Made by a program: the position numbers and the translations under genes
Shown: piece by piece, positions 16,299 through 25,912 of the stretch
Numbering within the stretch: position 1 is the first letter of the stretch
How the letters are laid out: each line of letters begins with the position of its first letter
Notes under the pieces: generated by a model
Seen by the model: the letters and a program-made list of their open reading frames with translations, nothing else
Told to the model about the DNA's origin: nothing
Databases searched by the model: none
Assembly: GCA_023481105.1 (NCBI GenBank)
Contig: JAMCWK010000133.1
Coordinates: 1 to 53,648 of the forward strand
Length of the DNA stretch: 53,648 bases
Origin: Acidobacteriota bacterium
Lineage (GTDB): Bacteria > Acidobacteriota > Terriglobia > Acidiferrales > UBA7541
Reading direction: 5' to 3'

Positions 16299-17789
16299 AT
16301 GGATGTCCGCTCACAAATCGCAATGGTCTTCCACCTTGATAAGTGCATCGGGTGCCACACCTGTTCGATCGCCTGCAAGAACATTTGGACCGATCGCCGC
16401 GGCACCGAGTACATGTGGTGGAACAACGTCGAGACCAAGCCCGGCACCGGCTATCCCACGCGTTGGGAAGACCAGGAACGCTATGCGGGCGGCTGGGAGG
16501 TCAACAACGGCGACCTGAGTCTGAAGTCCACGGGCAAGCGGAAGGTGATCTTCAATATCTTCCACAATCCGCACATGCCCACGATGGACGATTACTACGA
16601 GCCGTGGACCTACGATTATCAGCACCTGTTCAACGCGCCGGAGGGAGCCGATCAGCCCACCGCGCGGCCGGTGTCCATGGTCACCGGCGAACTCATCAAC
16701 ATCGAATCCGGCCCCAACTGGGACGATGACCTCGGTGGCTCACCCATTTATGCCGCGAACGATCCCAACCTCGCGAGCCTCACGCCCGAACAGCGCGAGC
16801 AACTCTTCGCTGTCGAACGCCTGGTGTTTTTCTATTTTCCGCGCATCTGCAATCATTGCCTGAATCCGGGCTGTGTCGCCGCGTGTCCTTCTGGCGCGCT
16901 CTACAAGCGCGGAGAAGACGGCATCGTGCTCCTCGACCAGAAGCGCTGCCGCGGCTGGCGTTCTTGCATCGCCGCGTGCCCTTACAAGAAAGTTTTTTTC
17001 AACTGGTCCACGGGCAAATCGGAGAAGTGCATCCTGTGCTTTCCGCGCGTGGAGACCGGCCAGGCGCCGGCTTGCTTCCACTCCTGCGTAGGACGCATCC
17101 GCTACCTCGGCGTGCTGCTCTACGACGCTTCCCGCCTCGAGGAAGTCGCCAAGCTGCCCAATGACCAACTCGTCGAAGGCCAGCGCTCGCTGATTCTCGA
17201 TCCCCACGACCCGGCGGTGATCGCCGCGGCCCGCGCGAACGGCGTGCCCGACTCCACCATCGAGTCCGCGCAAAATTCACCGGTATACAAATACGTCAAA
17301 GTTTGGAAAGTGGCGCTACCGCCGCACATCGAGTTCCGCACGCTGCCCATGCTGTTTTATGTGCCCCCGATGTCGCCGGTGATGGCGCACCGGGAAGGCA
17401 ATGCCGTAACGCACGATTCGGAGGATTTGTTCCACGACATCGAGGCCGCGCGTGTGCCGATGAAATTCCTCGCCAACCTGTTTGGAGCCGGGCATGAAGC
17501 GCACGTCCGCTACGCGCTGAAGAAGCAGAAGGCGGTGCGTTGGTACCGCCGCGCGATGACGGTCGGCGATGTGGACATGCCCCTGGCCCAGCGAATGCTC
17601 ACCGAAGCGGACTGTACGCCTGAAGAAGCCGACGGCATCTATCAACTTACCTCGCTGTGCTCCTTCGACGATCGCTTCGTTATCCCACCCGCGCACCGGG
17701 AGGAAGCCATACAGATGTTCGAGGATCCTCTCGAACACAAGCAAGGCGTCGGCTTCGGCTTCCTCACTGGTCCGCATCGGGGCATGTGA
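16299..17789 (+). CDS. narH: Respiratory nitrate reductase, iron-sulfur beta subunit
   Basis: The 496-residue electron-transfer subunit of NarGHI. Four cysteine clusters are present: CIGCHTCSIAC (C16-C26); CNHCLNPGCVAACP; CRGWRSCIAACP, where Trp replaces a Cys so that this cluster is [3Fe-4S] as in E. coli NarH; and CILCFPRVETGQAPACFHSC. Together they would bind three [4Fe-4S] and one [3Fe-4S] cluster, passing electrons from NarI heme to NarG. The start ATG has AAAGGAG nearby, 16 bases after narG ends. Its TGA overlaps the ATG of narJ by one base (TGATG). Length is normal. Confidence 0.97.
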   Translation: MDVRSQIAMVFHLDKCIGCHTCSIACKNIWTDRRGTEYMWWNNVETKPGTGYPTRWEDQERYAGGWEVNNGDLSLKSTGKRKVIFNIFHNPHMPTMDDYYEPWTYDYQHLFNAPEGADQPTARPVSMVTGELINIESGPNWDDDLGGSPIYAANDPNLASLTPEQREQLFAVERLVFFYFPRICNHCLNPGCVAACPSGALYKRGEDGIVLLDQKRCRGWRSCIAACPYKKVFFNWSTGKSEKCILCFPRVETGQAPACFHSCVGRIRYLGVLLYDASRLEEVAKLPNDQLVEGQRSLILDPHDPAVIAAARANGVPDSTIESAQNSPVYKYVKVWKVALPPHIEFRTLPMLFYVPPMSPVMAHREGNAVTHDSEDLFHDIEAARVPMKFLANLFGAGHEAHVRYALKKQKAVRWYRRAMTVGDVDMPLAQRMLTEADCTPEEADGIYQLTSLCSFDDRFVIPPAHREEAIQMFEDPLEHKQGVGFGFLTGPHRGM

Positions 17790-18373
17790 TGGAGACCTCC
17801 CACACTTACGACTCCCTTGCCGCCTTGCTCGTTTATCCGAGCGCCGACTACCAGCATTGCGTCACGCGCGCCGTCGAGGTGCTCGCCTCCGTCGATGCGC
17901 AGGGCGCTGCATCGCTGGAACATTTTGCGGAGCAAATTCGAGGACTCTCCACGGAAGAGCTGCAAGAACGGTTCATTCAGACGTTTGACATGAATCCCAG
18001 CCGCTCGCTCGAAGCCGGCTGGCACCTTTTCGGCGAGAACTACGACCGCGGCACATTTCTGGTGAAGATGCGCCAGCAGCTCCGCCGCCTCGGCATTGCC
18101 GAATCCGGAGAGCTGCCCGACCACATTACGCACGTGCTCGCCGTGCTCGGCCGCATGCCTGCGGGCGAAGCGGAAGAGTTTGCCGTTGCCTGTGTTTTTC
18201 CGGCGCTCGAAAAAATGCGCGCAGGCTTCGACGACAACAAGGAAGGGAACCCGTTCAAAGATGTGCTGGACGCGCTCGCCAGCATGTTGCGCGGCCAGCA
18301 TGGCGACGCGCTGTTGGATGCCGCTGCTGGCGCGCCCGCGCTGCGTGTGCTGCAAGGGAGTGAACTGCGATGA
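17789..18373 (+). CDS. narJ: Nitrate reductase assembly chaperone (delta subunit)
   Basis: A 194-residue all-helical member of the NarJ/TorD family. ELQERFIQTFDMNPSRSL is the family signature, followed by HLFGENYDRGTFLVKM and the C-terminal NPFKDVLDALASML. The chaperone holds NarG until the molybdenum cofactor and FS0 cluster are inserted and is not part of the mature enzyme. The open frame continues upstream inside narH. The ATG at 17789 is chosen because it overlaps the narH stop by one base and begins the natural first helix (YDSLAALLVYPSADY). It overlaps narI by ATGA. Confidence 0.92.
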   Translation: METSHTYDSLAALLVYPSADYQHCVTRAVEVLASVDAQGAASLEHFAEQIRGLSTEELQERFIQTFDMNPSRSLEAGWHLFGENYDRGTFLVKMRQQLRRLGIAESGELPDHITHVLAVLGRMPAGEAEEFAVACVFPALEKMRAGFDDNKEGNPFKDVLDALASMLRGQHGDALLDAAAGAPALRVLQGSELR

Positions 18374-19077
18374 ACACTGCCGTTTCGGGTCTCGACCAAT
18401 TTCTCTTCGTGGTGCTGCCCTACATGGTGATGTTCATTTTCTTTGTGGGCACCATCATGCGCTACCGCAAAGCGCAGTACACCTACTCGAGCCTCTCTTC
18501 GCAGTTCCTCGAAAACCAGCAGCACTTCTGGGGACTGGTGCCCTTTCACTACGGCATCATCACCGTGCTCGCCGGGCACGTGATCGCGTTCCTTGTGCCA
18601 CGTTCCGTCCTGCTGTGGAACAGCCGCCCGCTGCGCCTGTACATCCTGGAGATCGCCGCGCTGATCTTCGGGCTGCTGACGCTGATTGGACTCACCGGCT
18701 GCATCATTCGCCGCGTGACCATGAGCAAAATCCGCGAAGTCACCAGCCTCCTCGATTGGCATGTTTTCGCGCTGCTGCTGATTCAAGTGGCCAGCGGCGT
18801 GTACGTGGCTGTCTTTCATCCGTGGGGCTCGTCGTGGTTTGCCTCGGCGCTGTCGCCCTACCTGTGGTCGCTGGTGAAATTTTCGCCGGACGTGAGCTAC
18901 GTGGCCGGCTTGCCGTTCGCCGTCAAGCTGCACATCACTTCGGCCTACGTGATGATCGGTCTTGCGCCGTTCACGCGTCTGGTGCATGTGCTCGTCGTTC
19001 CCAATCCGTATTTGTGGCGCAAGCCACAGGTGGTGCGGTGGTACCGGCCGTCGGGTTCCGGTCAAGGAATCTCTTAG
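18370..19077 (+). CDS. narI: Respiratory nitrate reductase, cytochrome b gamma subunit
   Basis: A 235-residue membrane protein with about five transmembrane helices. Conserved His residues are suited to bind two b hemes (FHYGIITVLAGH in the second helix, and HITSAYVMIGLAPFTRLVH near the end). It takes electrons from menaquinol, or from a partner cytochrome, and passes them to NarH. The first helix (FVVLPYMVMFIFFVGTIMRY) is typical of NarI. The ATG overlaps the narJ TGA. It ends with TAG and is followed after 19 bases by a NarK gene, with GGAGG in between. Because narC and complex III genes flank it, electron entry may not be only through the quinol site. Confidence 0.95.
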   Translation: MNTAVSGLDQFLFVVLPYMVMFIFFVGTIMRYRKAQYTYSSLSSQFLENQQHFWGLVPFHYGIITVLAGHVIAFLVPRSVLLWNSRPLRLYILEIAALIFGLLTLIGLTGCIIRRVTMSKIREVTSLLDWHVFALLLIQVASGVYVAVFHPWGSSWFASALSPYLWSLVKFSPDVSYVAGLPFAVKLHITSAYVMIGLAPFTRLVHVLVVPNPYLWRKPQVVRWYRPSGSGQGIS

Positions 19078-19096
19078 TTTGGAGGCATAGGACTAG

Positions 19097-20599
19097 ATGT
19101 CGGATCAGAACAAGGCAATCAGCGTCCTGACCATGAACACACTGGCGTTCACCGTGTGTTTCGCGTGCTGGATGATGAACGGCGTCCTCATCACCTATCT
19201 CATCGAACAAGGCGCGTACAAGTGGACGGAATCGCAAATCGGCTGGCTCATCGGCATTCCCGTACTGTCAGGCTCTCTCGCCCGCCTCCCCGTAGGCATC
19301 CTGACCGACAAGTACGGCGGCCGCCCGGTCTACGGCCTGCTTATGCTGATTTCCGCCATTCCCATGTACTTCATGAGCCAGGCCAACAGCTATCAGGAAT
19401 TCTTGTGGGGTAGTCTGGGATTTGGACTTGCAGGCGCTTCGTTTGCGGTGGGCATCGCCTACACCTCGGTCTGGTTCCGCAAGGAACGCCAGGGCACGGC
19501 GCTGGGCATTTTTGGCGCGGGCAATGCCGGCGCCGCTTTGACCAGCATGGGCGCCCCATTCGTGCTGCAGCGGCTGACCAACCATGGCGCGAACTTGGAA
19601 GCTTGGCGCACGCTGCCAAAACTCTACGCCCTGGCGCTCGTGGTCATGGCCATCGTTTTCTTTATGTTCACCTATCCCCGCAAGGTGGAGAACGGCAGCG
19701 TCAAAACCATGCGCGAACGCCTCGCTCCGCTTAACAACGTGCGTGTGTGGCGTTTCGGCCTGTACTATTTCTTGGTGTTCGGCGCATTTGTGGCGCTCTC
19801 TCAGTGGCTGATTCCGTACTACGTCAATGTCTATTTCATGCCGGTGACCATGGCCGGGCTGTTGGCTGCGACGTTTAGCTTGCCCTCGGGCGTGATCCGC
19901 GCGTTGGGCGGCTGGATGTCCGATCATTACGGCGCGCGGCGGGTAATGTACTGGGTGCTGGGTACCTGCGCAGTGTGTTGCACGCTGCTCATCGTGCCGC
20001 GGATGGAAGTCACGCTGCCCGGCAAGGGCGTGATGGCCACTCTGCCCGGCACGGTCACCACAGTTTCCGATTCGGAGATCGTCGTCGGGGAGAAAAGGTA
20101 TTCGCTGAAGGAGACGCCTCCGACCTGGTCCAATGCGGATTCCAACGGCGGCATGATGATCCTTCCACGGCGCGCGTACTGGCAAAAACCCGTCGTAAAT
20201 CCGGGCGAAAAAGTCCTCAAGAAGCAACTCCTCGCCAGCGGCGTGTCGGTGATTTATTTTCAGGCCAACGTGTGGATCTTCACTTCGCTGGTATTTGTCG
20301 TGGGCATCATGATGGGCATCGGCAAAGCCGCTGTCTATCGCCATATTCCTGATTATTTTCCGCAATCGGTGGGCGTCGTGGGCGGAATTGTGGGGGTCAT
20401 TGGCGGGTTGGGCGGTTTCGTTTGCCCCATCCTATTCGGCTATTTACTGGAACGCACGGGTGTCTGGACCACCTCTTGGATGTTCCTTGCCGCCATTTCC
20501 ATCATTTGCCTGGTGTGGATGCACCTGGTGATTCAAAAGATGATGCGCGAAAAAGTACCGCAACTCATGCGACAGATGGAATCGGAACACAAAGACTGA
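19097..20599 (+). CDS. narK: Nitrate/nitrite transporter, MFS (NarK-type)
   Basis: A 500-residue 12-helix major-facilitator protein of the nitrate/nitrite porter family. The nitrate signature GAGNAGAALTSMGAP is in helix 5, with an Arg-rich SLARLPVGILTDKYGGRPVY after helix 2 and a second signature region FSLPSGVIRALGGWMSD in helix 8. An unusual ~80-residue hydrophilic insert lies at about residues 303-385 (from PRMEVTLPGKG to EKVLKKQ), between helices 9 and 10. The start ATG at 19097 is 19 bases after narI. A second, different NarK follows 27 bases later, so this could be a proton/nitrate symporter or an exchanger. Which one cannot be told from sequence. Confidence 0.9.
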   Translation: MSDQNKAISVLTMNTLAFTVCFACWMMNGVLITYLIEQGAYKWTESQIGWLIGIPVLSGSLARLPVGILTDKYGGRPVYGLLMLISAIPMYFMSQANSYQEFLWGSLGFGLAGASFAVGIAYTSVWFRKERQGTALGIFGAGNAGAALTSMGAPFVLQRLTNHGANLEAWRTLPKLYALALVVMAIVFFMFTYPRKVENGSVKTMRERLAPLNNVRVWRFGLYYFLVFGAFVALSQWLIPYYVNVYFMPVTMAGLLAATFSLPSGVIRALGGWMSDHYGARRVMYWVLGTCAVCCTLLIVPRMEVTLPGKGVMATLPGTVTTVSDSEIVVGEKRYSLKETPPTWSNADSNGGMMILPRRAYWQKPVVNPGEKVLKKQLLASGVSVIYFQANVWIFTSLVFVVGIMMGIGKAAVYRHIPDYFPQSVGVVGGIVGVIGGLGGFVCPILFGYLLERTGVWTTSWMFLAAISIICLVWMHLVIQKMMREKVPQLMRQMESEHKD

Positions 20600-20626
20600 T
20601 CCTGGGAGCGCAACGGAGCGAACGAA

Positions 20627-22174
20627 ATGGCACATGGTCCAATCACTCGCTGGGAGCCCGAGGATCAAGCCTTCTGGGAAGGCACGGGCAAAAGGATTGC
20701 CATTCGCAACCTGGTCATCTCCGTCCCCTGCCTGCTCTGCGCATTCGCCGTATGGTCCTACTGGTCCATCATCACGGTGCAGATGAAAAACTTGGGCTTC
20801 CCGTTCAGCCAGCAGCAACTGTTCACCTTGACCGCCATCGCCGGGCTTACGGGAGCCACCCTGCGCATTCCCAATTCTTTTCTGATCGCAATTGCCGGGG
20901 GCCGCAACGTGGTGGCCTTGAGCACCGCGTTCCTGCTCATTCCGGCCATTGGCGCGGGGATCGCTCTACAAGACAAAAACACATCCTTTGAGGCGTTCGT
21001 TCTCCTCGCGGCGCTTTCGGGATTCGGCGGCGGGAATTTTGCTTCGTCGATGTCCAACATCAGTCCTTTCTTTCCCAAGCGCATGCAGGGTACTGCGCTG
21101 GGCATCAACGCTGGTGTGGGCAATCTCGGCGTCAGCTTGATGCAAATTTTCTTGCCGTGGGTGATGACTTTTGCTCTTTTTGGCGCGATGGGCGGCGAGG
21201 GATTTCCTCTGCCCGTTGCCATCGGAGGCAAAACTGCCGGCACGCTCGTGTGGATTCAGAACTGCGGCCTGGCGTGGGCCCCGGTTCTGTTCGTGCTGGC
21301 GATTGCGGCCTGGGTGGGCATGAATAATCTCCCCTTGCAGCTAGTCGGTGCGCTGCCGATGGCCATCGTGAAAATTGTCGGACTTCATCTGCTGGGCTTC
21401 GCGGGAGCGGCCATCGGACTCTGGCTGCTGCTGGTGCAGAAGTGGAGCATGTGGCTGGCACTGCCGGTCACCATTATCGCTACGCTACTGTTGATGAAGC
21501 TCATCCCCGGCGAAGTAGCCAAGAACCTGAACAAGCAATTCGCTATTTTCAAGTCCAGGCACTGCTGGATCATGACCTGGCTCTACGTGATGACTTTTGG
21601 TTCATTCATCGGCTACTCGATGGCCTTGCCGCTGCTGATTCGAGTTGTTTTCGGAACACTTCCGGACGGCAGCGCGAATCCCAACGCGCCGAACCCGTTC
21701 ACGTACGCATGGCTGGGGCCGCTGGTGGGCTCGGTAATACGCCCGGTGGGCGGATGGCTTTCGGACAAGTTGAGCGGCGCGCGGGTCACGCAATGGTCCA
21801 CTGCGGTGATGATCCTGGCTGCGCTGGGCGTGGCGCACTACGTCAAGCTGGCTTCTTCGTCGCCGGCACCCGAAACGCATTTCATGCCGTTCCTGATTCT
21901 GTTTCTGGTCCTATTCCTTACGGCGGGGATCGGCAATGGCTCGACGTTTCGCATGATTCCCATCATCTTCGATCGCGCGCAGGCGGGACCGGTGCTTGGA
22001 TGGTCGTCCGCGCTCGCCGCGTACGGGGCATTCATCATCCCGAAAGTCTTTGGATCGCAAATTGAGGCGAAGACTCCCGAATACGCGTTGTATGGATTCG
22101 CTGCCTATTACTTGAGCTGTCTGATCCTGAATTGGTGGTTTTATGCCCGCAAGAATGCGGAGATTCCCTGTTAG
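20627..22174 (+). CDS. narK: Nitrate/nitrite transporter, MFS (second NarK type)
   Basis: A 515-residue, 12-helix nitrate/nitrite porter, distinct from its neighbour. The N-terminus MAHGPITRWEPEDQAFWE is the typical NarK2 type. Two signatures are visible: GLTGATLRIPNSFLIAIAGGRNV in helix 2-3 and GINAGVGNLGVSLMQIFLP in helix 5. The matching second half has PLVGSVIRPVGGWLSDKLSG. Both Arg residues known to hold nitrate in NarK (one in each half) appear to be kept. Pairs of unlike NarK proteins are known in denitrifiers, often fused, where one does proton-coupled nitrate uptake and the other nitrate/nitrite exchange. Here they are separate genes 27 bases apart. TAG ends the gene 15 bases before actA. 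Confidence 0.92.
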   Translation: MAHGPITRWEPEDQAFWEGTGKRIAIRNLVISVPCLLCAFAVWSYWSIITVQMKNLGFPFSQQQLFTLTAIAGLTGATLRIPNSFLIAIAGGRNVVALSTAFLLIPAIGAGIALQDKNTSFEAFVLLAALSGFGGGNFASSMSNISPFFPKRMQGTALGINAGVGNLGVSLMQIFLPWVMTFALFGAMGGEGFPLPVAIGGKTAGTLVWIQNCGLAWAPVLFVLAIAAWVGMNNLPLQLVGALPMAIVKIVGLHLLGFAGAAIGLWLLLVQKWSMWLALPVTIIATLLLMKLIPGEVAKNLNKQFAIFKSRHCWIMTWLYVMTFGSFIGYSMALPLLIRVVFGTLPDGSANPNAPNPFTYAWLGPLVGSVIRPVGGWLSDKLSGARVTQWSTAVMILAALGVAHYVKLASSSPAPETHFMPFLILFLVLFLTAGIGNGSTFRMIPIIFDRAQAGPVLGWSSALAAYGAFIIPKVFGSQIEAKTPEYALYGFAAYYLSCLILNWWFYARKNAEIPC

Positions 22175-22189
22175 GCAAGGAGTTTTGGA

Positions 22190-22843
22190 GTGGGGACTCG
22201 TATTTTCACAGTCATTCTAATGGTGGCCCTGGTCTTCACCGTTGCGCTGCTGGCCGGCCCGCTCGGGAGCATTCATCTCCCCGGCAACCAGCAGGGCTAT
22301 GAGCCACCGCAGCCGATCAACTTCTCGCATCGCTTGCACGCCGGGGAGATGCAGATTGCGTGCCTCTACTGTCACTCCGGAGCGCAGAGCAGCCGCCATG
22401 CGGGCATTCCCGCCGCCAGCGTATGCATGAACTGCCATCGCGTGGTCACCGCGCCGATTGGCGTGATCCGCGCGGAAGATGCGCAAGCTGAGAAAGAGAA
22501 GCGCCCGCCGCAGCCCATCGTTTCGCCGGAAATAAAGAAGCTCTACGATGCTTTGGCGCTGAACAACAAATTGCAGCCGGATCCCACGCACCAGCCGCAA
22601 CCCATTCAGTGGACCAAGGTGCACTCCCTGCCGGATTTTGTTTATTTCGACCACCGCCCGCACGTGACCGCTGGCGTGGATTGCCAAACGTGCCACGGAG
22701 CAGTGGAAAACATGGAGCGTGTTAAGCAGGCCGGCGACTTGAGCATGGGTTGGTGTGTGAACTGCCACCGCGATGCAAACCGCACCGGCATCGCGGGCAA
22801 AGCCGTAAAAGCGCCCGTTGATTGCTCGGCGTGCCACTACTGA
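22190..22843 (+). CDS. actA: Alternative complex III, pentaheme cytochrome c subunit
   Basis: A 217-residue periplasmic, membrane-anchored cytochrome with five CxxCH sites: CLYCH (58-62), CMNCH (79-83), CQTCH, CVNCH and the last CSACH at 212-216, one residue from the end. Extra His residues (FSHRLH, FDHRPHV) can serve as distal ligands. A single N-terminal transmembrane helix (FTVILMVALVFTVALLAG) acts as anchor. The number and spacing match ActA of alternative complex III (ACIII), a quinol:cytochrome c oxidoreductase unrelated to bc1. The start is GTG 22190 with AAGGAG seven bases upstream. It follows narK2 by 15 bases and begins actABCDEF, so ACIII is in the same operon as the nitrate reductase. 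Confidence 0.93.
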   Translation: MGTRIFTVILMVALVFTVALLAGPLGSIHLPGNQQGYEPPQPINFSHRLHAGEMQIACLYCHSGAQSSRHAGIPAASVCMNCHRVVTAPIGVIRAEDAQAEKEKRPPQPIVSPEIKKLYDALALNNKLQPDPTHQPQPIQWTKVHSLPDFVYFDHRPHVTAGVDCQTCHGAVENMERVKQAGDLSMGWCVNCHRDANRTGIAGKAVKAPVDCSACHY

Positions 22844-22858
22844 GTCACAGGGAATTTT

Positions 22859-25800
22859 ATGTCGGAGAGCAACCCCAAGCCGTACTGGAAATGCCCGGAA
22901 GAGCGCGACGCGCAGGAGAATTTTCTCGAGGCCGCGCGAGACGAGTTCTCCGAGCCCGTCGTCGTTCCTACCAACGGCTTCGGCCGTCGAAATTTTCTAA
23001 AGTCGGCAGGATTTGCTGTGGCTGCGGCCACGCTTGCGGGATGCAGTCGCGCGCCGGTGGAAAAGGCCATACCGTTCCTCGTTCAGCCGGAGGAAATCAT
23101 TCCCGGCAAGGCGTATTTCTACGCATCCACCTGCGACGGGTGTAGTGCCGCGTGCGGCATGCTGGTCAAGAATCGCGATAGCCGCCCCATCAAACTGGAA
23201 GGCAATCCAGAGCATCCCGTCACTCGCGGCGGACTCTGCGCCGTGGGTCAGGCTTCGCTGCTCGGCCTCTACGATTCTTCGCGTTACCTCCAACCGCAGG
23301 CGCAAGGCAAGCCAACCACATGGGACGAACTCGACCGCGCAATCACCGCGCAATTGCTGGCGATCCGCGCAAACAAGGGCGCCGTCCGCTTCCTGACCGG
23401 CAGCATCGTGAGCCCGACCACTCGCGCGCAGGTCCGCGCTTTTCTGAAGACTTTCCCTGTCGCGCGTCACGTCGTGTATGACCCGCTTTCGAGTTCCGCC
23501 ATCCTCGACGCGCACGAAGGCACCCATGGTTCGCGCTTGTTGCCGCATTACCGCTTCGAACGCGCTGAAGTCATCGTCAGCTTTGATGCCGATTTTCTTG
23601 GCACGTGGATTTCGCCGGTAGAATTCACCGCTGCATACCGCGCAGGCCGCAATCCGGATGCGCAGCCACCGCGCATGAGCTATCACGCGCAGTTCGAATC
23701 GCGCATGAGCATCACCGGCAGCAAAGCGGACCGGCGCATCCGCATCGCCCCAAATGAAATCGGCCTTGTGATGACACAGCTTGCGCAGCGGCTCGCCGCC
23801 AAAGCCGGGACAAAACTGAATTGGAATGGGCTCACCGCCTCGCCGATGCCGGAAAAAGAACTCGACGATCTAGCCGCGCGCTTGTGGGCAGCCCGCGGCA
23901 AGAGTCTCGTAGTTTGCGGCGAGCAAGAAGTCGCCGTGCAGGTGCTCTGCAATTTCATCAATCATCTGCTGGGCAACTACGGCGCGACGCTGGATATCGA
24001 GAAGCCGTCTTTTCAGCGACAGGGCAGCGATCGCGAACTGGCCGCGCTTGTTGAAGAGCTGCGCGCGGGCAAAGTTGCGGCGTTGTTCACTTCTGGCGTG
24101 AATCCAGTTTTCGACCTTCCCGCCGGCGAAGAATTCGCTGCCGCGCTTAAGAGAGTTCCATTGGTGGCCAGTTTCACTGAACGCCCCGACGAAACCTCTG
24201 CGCTTGCGGGTTATGTTTGCGCTGCGCCGCATCGGCTGGAATCGTGGGACGACGCAGAAGCTGTCGTGGGCGTGGTGAGCCTCGCGCAGCCCGCGATTCG
24301 CCCGCTGGGCAATGTGCGCCCGCTGATGGAAACGCTCGCTGCGTGGATGGGCGCGCCGAAATCCGCTTACGATTTGCTGCGCGAGCGCTGGCAGAAAGAC
24401 GTTTTCCCGCAGCAGAAATCGGAGAAATCTTTCCAGGCTTTTTGGGATCGCTCCGTGCACGACGGTTTCGCCGTGGTGGAAGCGGAAAAGTCGCGCGTGC
24501 AGTCATTCCAAATGGCCGCCGTGCAGCCGCTGGCCGGCACGAAGCCGTCCGCGTTTTCTCTTGTGTTGTATCCAAAAGTTGGCCTGCTTGATGGGCGTCA
24601 CGCCTACAACCCGTGGCTGCAAGAGCTTCCCGATCCGGTTACCAAAGTTACCTGGGACAACTACGCATGCCTTTCTCCCGCTGCCGCGAAGCGCTTAAGC
24701 GTGATCGAAGGCGATGTCGTCCGCCTCGAGCTCGCCTCAGCGGCCGGTTCGGGGAATTCCATCGAGCTTCCTGTCTATGTCCAGCCCGGCCAGCACGACT
24801 CGGTCGTCGCCGTTGCGCTGGGCTACGGCAGCAAGCTCTCCGAACGCTTCAAGCACATTGGCCCGAGCTGGTTTCTGGCCAAGCTCACCACGGGTGATGA
24901 CGGCAGGGTCGGGAAGAATGCCGCGCCGTTCGTTGAACTGCGTGACGGCGCGCTGCACTACTCGCGCGCGGACATTCGCGTTACACACACCGGCGGCCGG
25001 CGCCCGCTGGCCTGCACGCAGAGCCAAAACACCATCGCCGTGCCGAAGAATCTCGAACTGCCCGGCGTGAACCGGCGCCCGATCGTTCAGGAAACTACGC
25101 TTCCTGTGCTTCTGCATGGCGAAGCCGGAGGTCACGAAGGGCAATCGAACGCCGCGCACGAAATGTGGCCCGCCGACCATCCCTCCACCGGCCATCACTG
25201 GGCGATGGTGGTGGACATGAATGCCTGCACCGGATGCTCCGCCTGCGTCGTCGCGTGCCAGGCGGAAAACAATGTGCCGGTTGTGGGCCGCGATGAAATG
25301 CTGCGCCACCGCTCCATGCACTGGATGCGCATTGACCGCTACTACTCCGGTGAGGACGATGCCATCGACGTCGCGCATCAACCATTCATGTGCCAGCAGT
25401 GCGGCCACGCGCCGTGCGAGACGGTTTGCCCGGTCCTCGCCACCGTTCACAGCGAGGAAGGACTGAACCAGCAGATTTACAACCGCTGCGTCGGCACGCG
25501 CTACTGCGCCAACAACTGCCCTTACAAAACGCGGCGCTTCAACTGGTTCGACTACCTTCACGACGACACACTACAGAACATGGCGCTGAATCCTGACGTC
25601 GCCGTGCGAACCCGCGGCGTGATGGAGAAGTGCACCTTCTGCGTGCAGCGCATTCAGGCGGCGAAGATCGAAGCCAAGCAGCGCGGAGAAAAAGTCGCTG
25701 ACGGCGCCATTCAGACTGCGTGTCAACAGACCTGCCCTGCGCAGGCCATCGTCTTCGGCGACCGCAACGACCCTAAGAGCCGCGTATCACAATTGCTGAA

Positions 25801-25912
25801 GAGCGGGCGCAACTACGCGGTTCTCGGCGAATTCAATTTCCAGCCTTCCGTGGGCTATCTGAAAATCGTCCGCAACCGGGCGGAATCCGAAGGGGAAAAG
25901 CACAATGGCTGA
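22859..25912 (+). CDS. actB: Alternative complex III, fused molybdopterin-like / iron-sulfur subunit
   Basis: This 1017-residue ActB protein has a twin-Arg signal (RRNFLKSAGF at 43-52) ending in a Cys (C62 in LAGCSR) that may be lipidated. The N-terminal ~700 residues have the oxidoreductase alpha-subunit fold (CDGCSAACGM, then EHPVTRGGLCAVG), but ACIII proteins of this type carry no Mo cofactor. The C-terminal ferredoxin domain has four cysteine motifs: CTGCSACVVAC, CQQCGHAPCETVCP, CVGTRYCANNCP and CTFC...CQQTCP. These would bind three [4Fe-4S] and one [3Fe-4S] cluster. It takes electrons from quinol via ActC and passes them to the ActA/ActE hemes. It is a natural fusion, as in Rhodothermus ActB. 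The ATG lies 16 bases after actA, and the end overlaps actC by 8 bases. Confidence 0.95.
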   Translation: MSESNPKPYWKCPEERDAQENFLEAARDEFSEPVVVPTNGFGRRNFLKSAGFAVAAATLAGCSRAPVEKAIPFLVQPEEIIPGKAYFYASTCDGCSAACGMLVKNRDSRPIKLEGNPEHPVTRGGLCAVGQASLLGLYDSSRYLQPQAQGKPTTWDELDRAITAQLLAIRANKGAVRFLTGSIVSPTTRAQVRAFLKTFPVARHVVYDPLSSSAILDAHEGTHGSRLLPHYRFERAEVIVSFDADFLGTWISPVEFTAAYRAGRNPDAQPPRMSYHAQFESRMSITGSKADRRIRIAPNEIGLVMTQLAQRLAAKAGTKLNWNGLTASPMPEKELDDLAARLWAARGKSLVVCGEQEVAVQVLCNFINHLLGNYGATLDIEKPSFQRQGSDRELAALVEELRAGKVAALFTSGVNPVFDLPAGEEFAAALKRVPLVASFTERPDETSALAGYVCAAPHRLESWDDAEAVVGVVSLAQPAIRPLGNVRPLMETLAAWMGAPKSAYDLLRERWQKDVFPQQKSEKSFQAFWDRSVHDGFAVVEAEKSRVQSFQMAAVQPLAGTKPSAFSLVLYPKVGLLDGRHAYNPWLQELPDPVTKVTWDNYACLSPAAAKRLSVIEGDVVRLELASAAGSGNSIELPVYVQPGQHDSVVAVALGYGSKLSERFKHIGPSWFLAKLTTGDDGRVGKNAAPFVELRDGALHYSRADIRVTHTGGRRPLACTQSQNTIAVPKNLELPGVNRRPIVQETTLPVLLHGEAGGHEGQSNAAHEMWPADHPSTGHHWAMVVDMNACTGCSACVVACQAENNVPVVGRDEMLRHRSMHWMRIDRYYSGEDDAIDVAHQPFMCQQCGHAPCETVCPVLATVHSEEGLNQQIYNRCVGTRYCANNCPYKTRRFNWFDYLHDDTLQNMALNPDVAVRTRGVMEKCTFCVQRIQAAKIEAKQRGEKVADGAIQTACQQTCPAQAIVFGDRNDPKSRVSQLLKSGRNYAVLGEFNFQPSVGYLKIVRNRAESEGEKHNG

